Source: Chloroflexales bacterium (GTDB lineage Bacteria; Chloroflexota; Chloroflexia; Chloroflexales; Chloroflexaceae). Taken from it: a stretch of 13,785 nucleotides of DNA. Location: NCBI GenBank assembly GCA_013336035.1, contig JAAXUL010000094.1:1-13785 (forward strand), given 5' to 3'. The position numbers were made by a program, and so were the translations under genes. The notes beneath the pieces were generated by a model, which was given only the letters and a program-made list of their open reading frames with translations, had not been told where the DNA came from and ran no database searches. Shown here one piece after another: positions 13,156 to 13,785 of this stretch (position 1 is its first letter; each line of letters begins with the position of its first letter).

Positions 13156-13785
13156 ATGGCAGATCTCACGCCTGACCAGATCTACGACCTGCTGAACAGG
13201 CCCGGGCCCCTCTGGCTGGTTGGCGTCAACCTGAGCGGCGCCAACCTGAGCGGCGCCAACCTGAGCGGCGCCAACCTGAGCGAGGCTAACCTGAGCGGGA
13301 CGCGCCTGAGCGACGCCAACTTGTACCGGGCCGACCTGAGCGTGGCCGAGCTGGGCGGGGCGAACCTCAGCTGGGCCAACCTGCGCGAGGCTCGCCTGGG
13401 CTGGGCCCAGCTGGTGCGGGCCGACCTGAGCGATGCCGACCTGCGCAAGAGCGAGCTGGCCTGGGCCAATCTCGAGTACGCCAACCTCACCGGCGCCAAT
13501 CTGCGCGGCGCCAACCTGGGGGCCGCCGACTTCAGCGGCGCCAACCTCTATGGCGCCAACCTGAGCCTGTGCAATCTCTCGGGGGTCGATCTGCGGGATA
13601 CGATCATGATCGGCGCGAACCTGACCGAGGCCCAGCTGCGCGAGGCCCAGCTGATCACGATGGCGGGCGCGAACCTGAGCGGCGCGAACCTGACCAGGGT
13701 GAGCCTGTCCGGGGCGAGCATGACCGGCGTGAACCTGAGCGGCGCGACCCTGCTGAACGCCAATCTGCGCGAGGCTACCCTCAGC
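13156..13785 (+). CDS. Pentapeptide-repeat protein (3' end beyond window)
   Basis: The 210 visible residues have a short leader (MADLTPDQIYDLLNRPGPLW) and then about 37 tandem A(N/D)LxX pentapeptides from residue 23, which form a right-handed quadrilateral beta-helix. The central residue is almost always Leu, with a few Met or Phe. Register is kept until an extra MAG triplet of residues after AQLIT near residue 174, which shifts the phase. Some repeats carry bulky or charged outward residues (LSWAN, LAWAN, LEYAN). The first three are encoded by near-identical 15-bp DNA units. AAGGAG lies 6 nt before the ATG. Pentapeptide proteins include gyrase protectors such as Qnr/MfpA, but most have unknown roles and nothing here singles out gyrase. 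Its partner gene upstream is V4R-like. Confidence 0.9.
   Translation, partial: MADLTPDQIYDLLNRPGPLWLVGVNLSGANLSGANLSGANLSEANLSGTRLSDANLYRADLSVAELGGANLSWANLREARLGWAQLVRADLSDADLRKSELAWANLEYANLTGANLRGANLGAADFSGANLYGANLSLCNLSGVDLRDTIMIGANLTEAQLREAQLITMAGANLSGANLTRVSLSGASMTGVNLSGATLLNANLREATLS
13228..13275 (+). repeat. Tandem 15-bp repeats in the pentapeptide gene
   Basis: Three consecutive copies of AACCTGAGCGGCGCC open the repeat region, identical at the DNA level, while later repeats diverge. This indicates recent expansion or homogenisation at the N-terminal end of the helix. Confidence 0.8.

Noticed and set aside
13182..13763. Minus-strand frames made of RLAPLRLAP-type repeats
   Set aside because: They are the antisense of the pentapeptide-repeat gene; the periodicity is inherited from the 15-bp coding repeats.

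Overview
This is a GC-rich, tightly packed bacterial chromosome segment. It has long antisense open frames typical of very GC-rich DNA and good Shine-Dalgarno sequences. The gene content points to the phylum Chloroflexota, probably class Chloroflexia: cvpA next to mutS2, a DUF2089 / SHOCT-like / beta-helix locus, an RsbQ-type hydrolase beside a PAS kinase, and a V4R-like protein. The assignment rests on remembered family distributions, not on a search. I see no tRNA, rRNA, transposase, integrase or CRISPR array.

Layout. (1) 1-2311, minus strand: cvpA, then mutS2, which runs off the left edge. (2) 2522-3871, plus strand: a major-facilitator transporter, converging on (3). (3) 3933-6320, minus strand: a three-gene operon. 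It encodes a DUF2089-type helix-turn-helix protein with a degenerate zinc ribbon, a small SHOCT-like/YvlB-N-like protein, and a 541-residue protein made of a GGDL beta-helix, amphipathic helices, a Pro-rich hinge and a SHOCT-like tail. All three carry the same short helical motif. (4) 6586-9177, plus strand: ftsK, divergent from the operon. (5) 9353-9658, plus strand: a small Cys-containing protein. (6) 9668-12087, minus strand: rsbQ-like alpha/beta hydrolase followed 8 nt later by a PAS hybrid histidine kinase with a C-terminal receiver. (7) 12456-13785, plus strand: a V4R-like protein and a pentapeptide-repeat protein, the latter cut by the right edge.

Two systems stand out. The first is the RsbQ-like hydrolase with its full Ser-Asp-His triad, paired with a PAS domain. 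The known RsbQ-RsbP pair of Bacillus uses a PAS-phosphatase, but here the output is a histidine kinase-receiver, so a ligand-processing hydrolase may feed a phosphorelay. The second is the DUF2089 operon. It has a near-consensus promoter, three helically phased copies of GGTGATAAT spanning the promoter to the first codons, a hairpin at the predicted 5' end of its mRNA, and two mutually exclusive hairpins over the ribosome binding site of its last gene. It resembles a rearranged YvlB/LiaX-type envelope-stress locus and looks self-regulated. Both interpretations are inference from sequence features.
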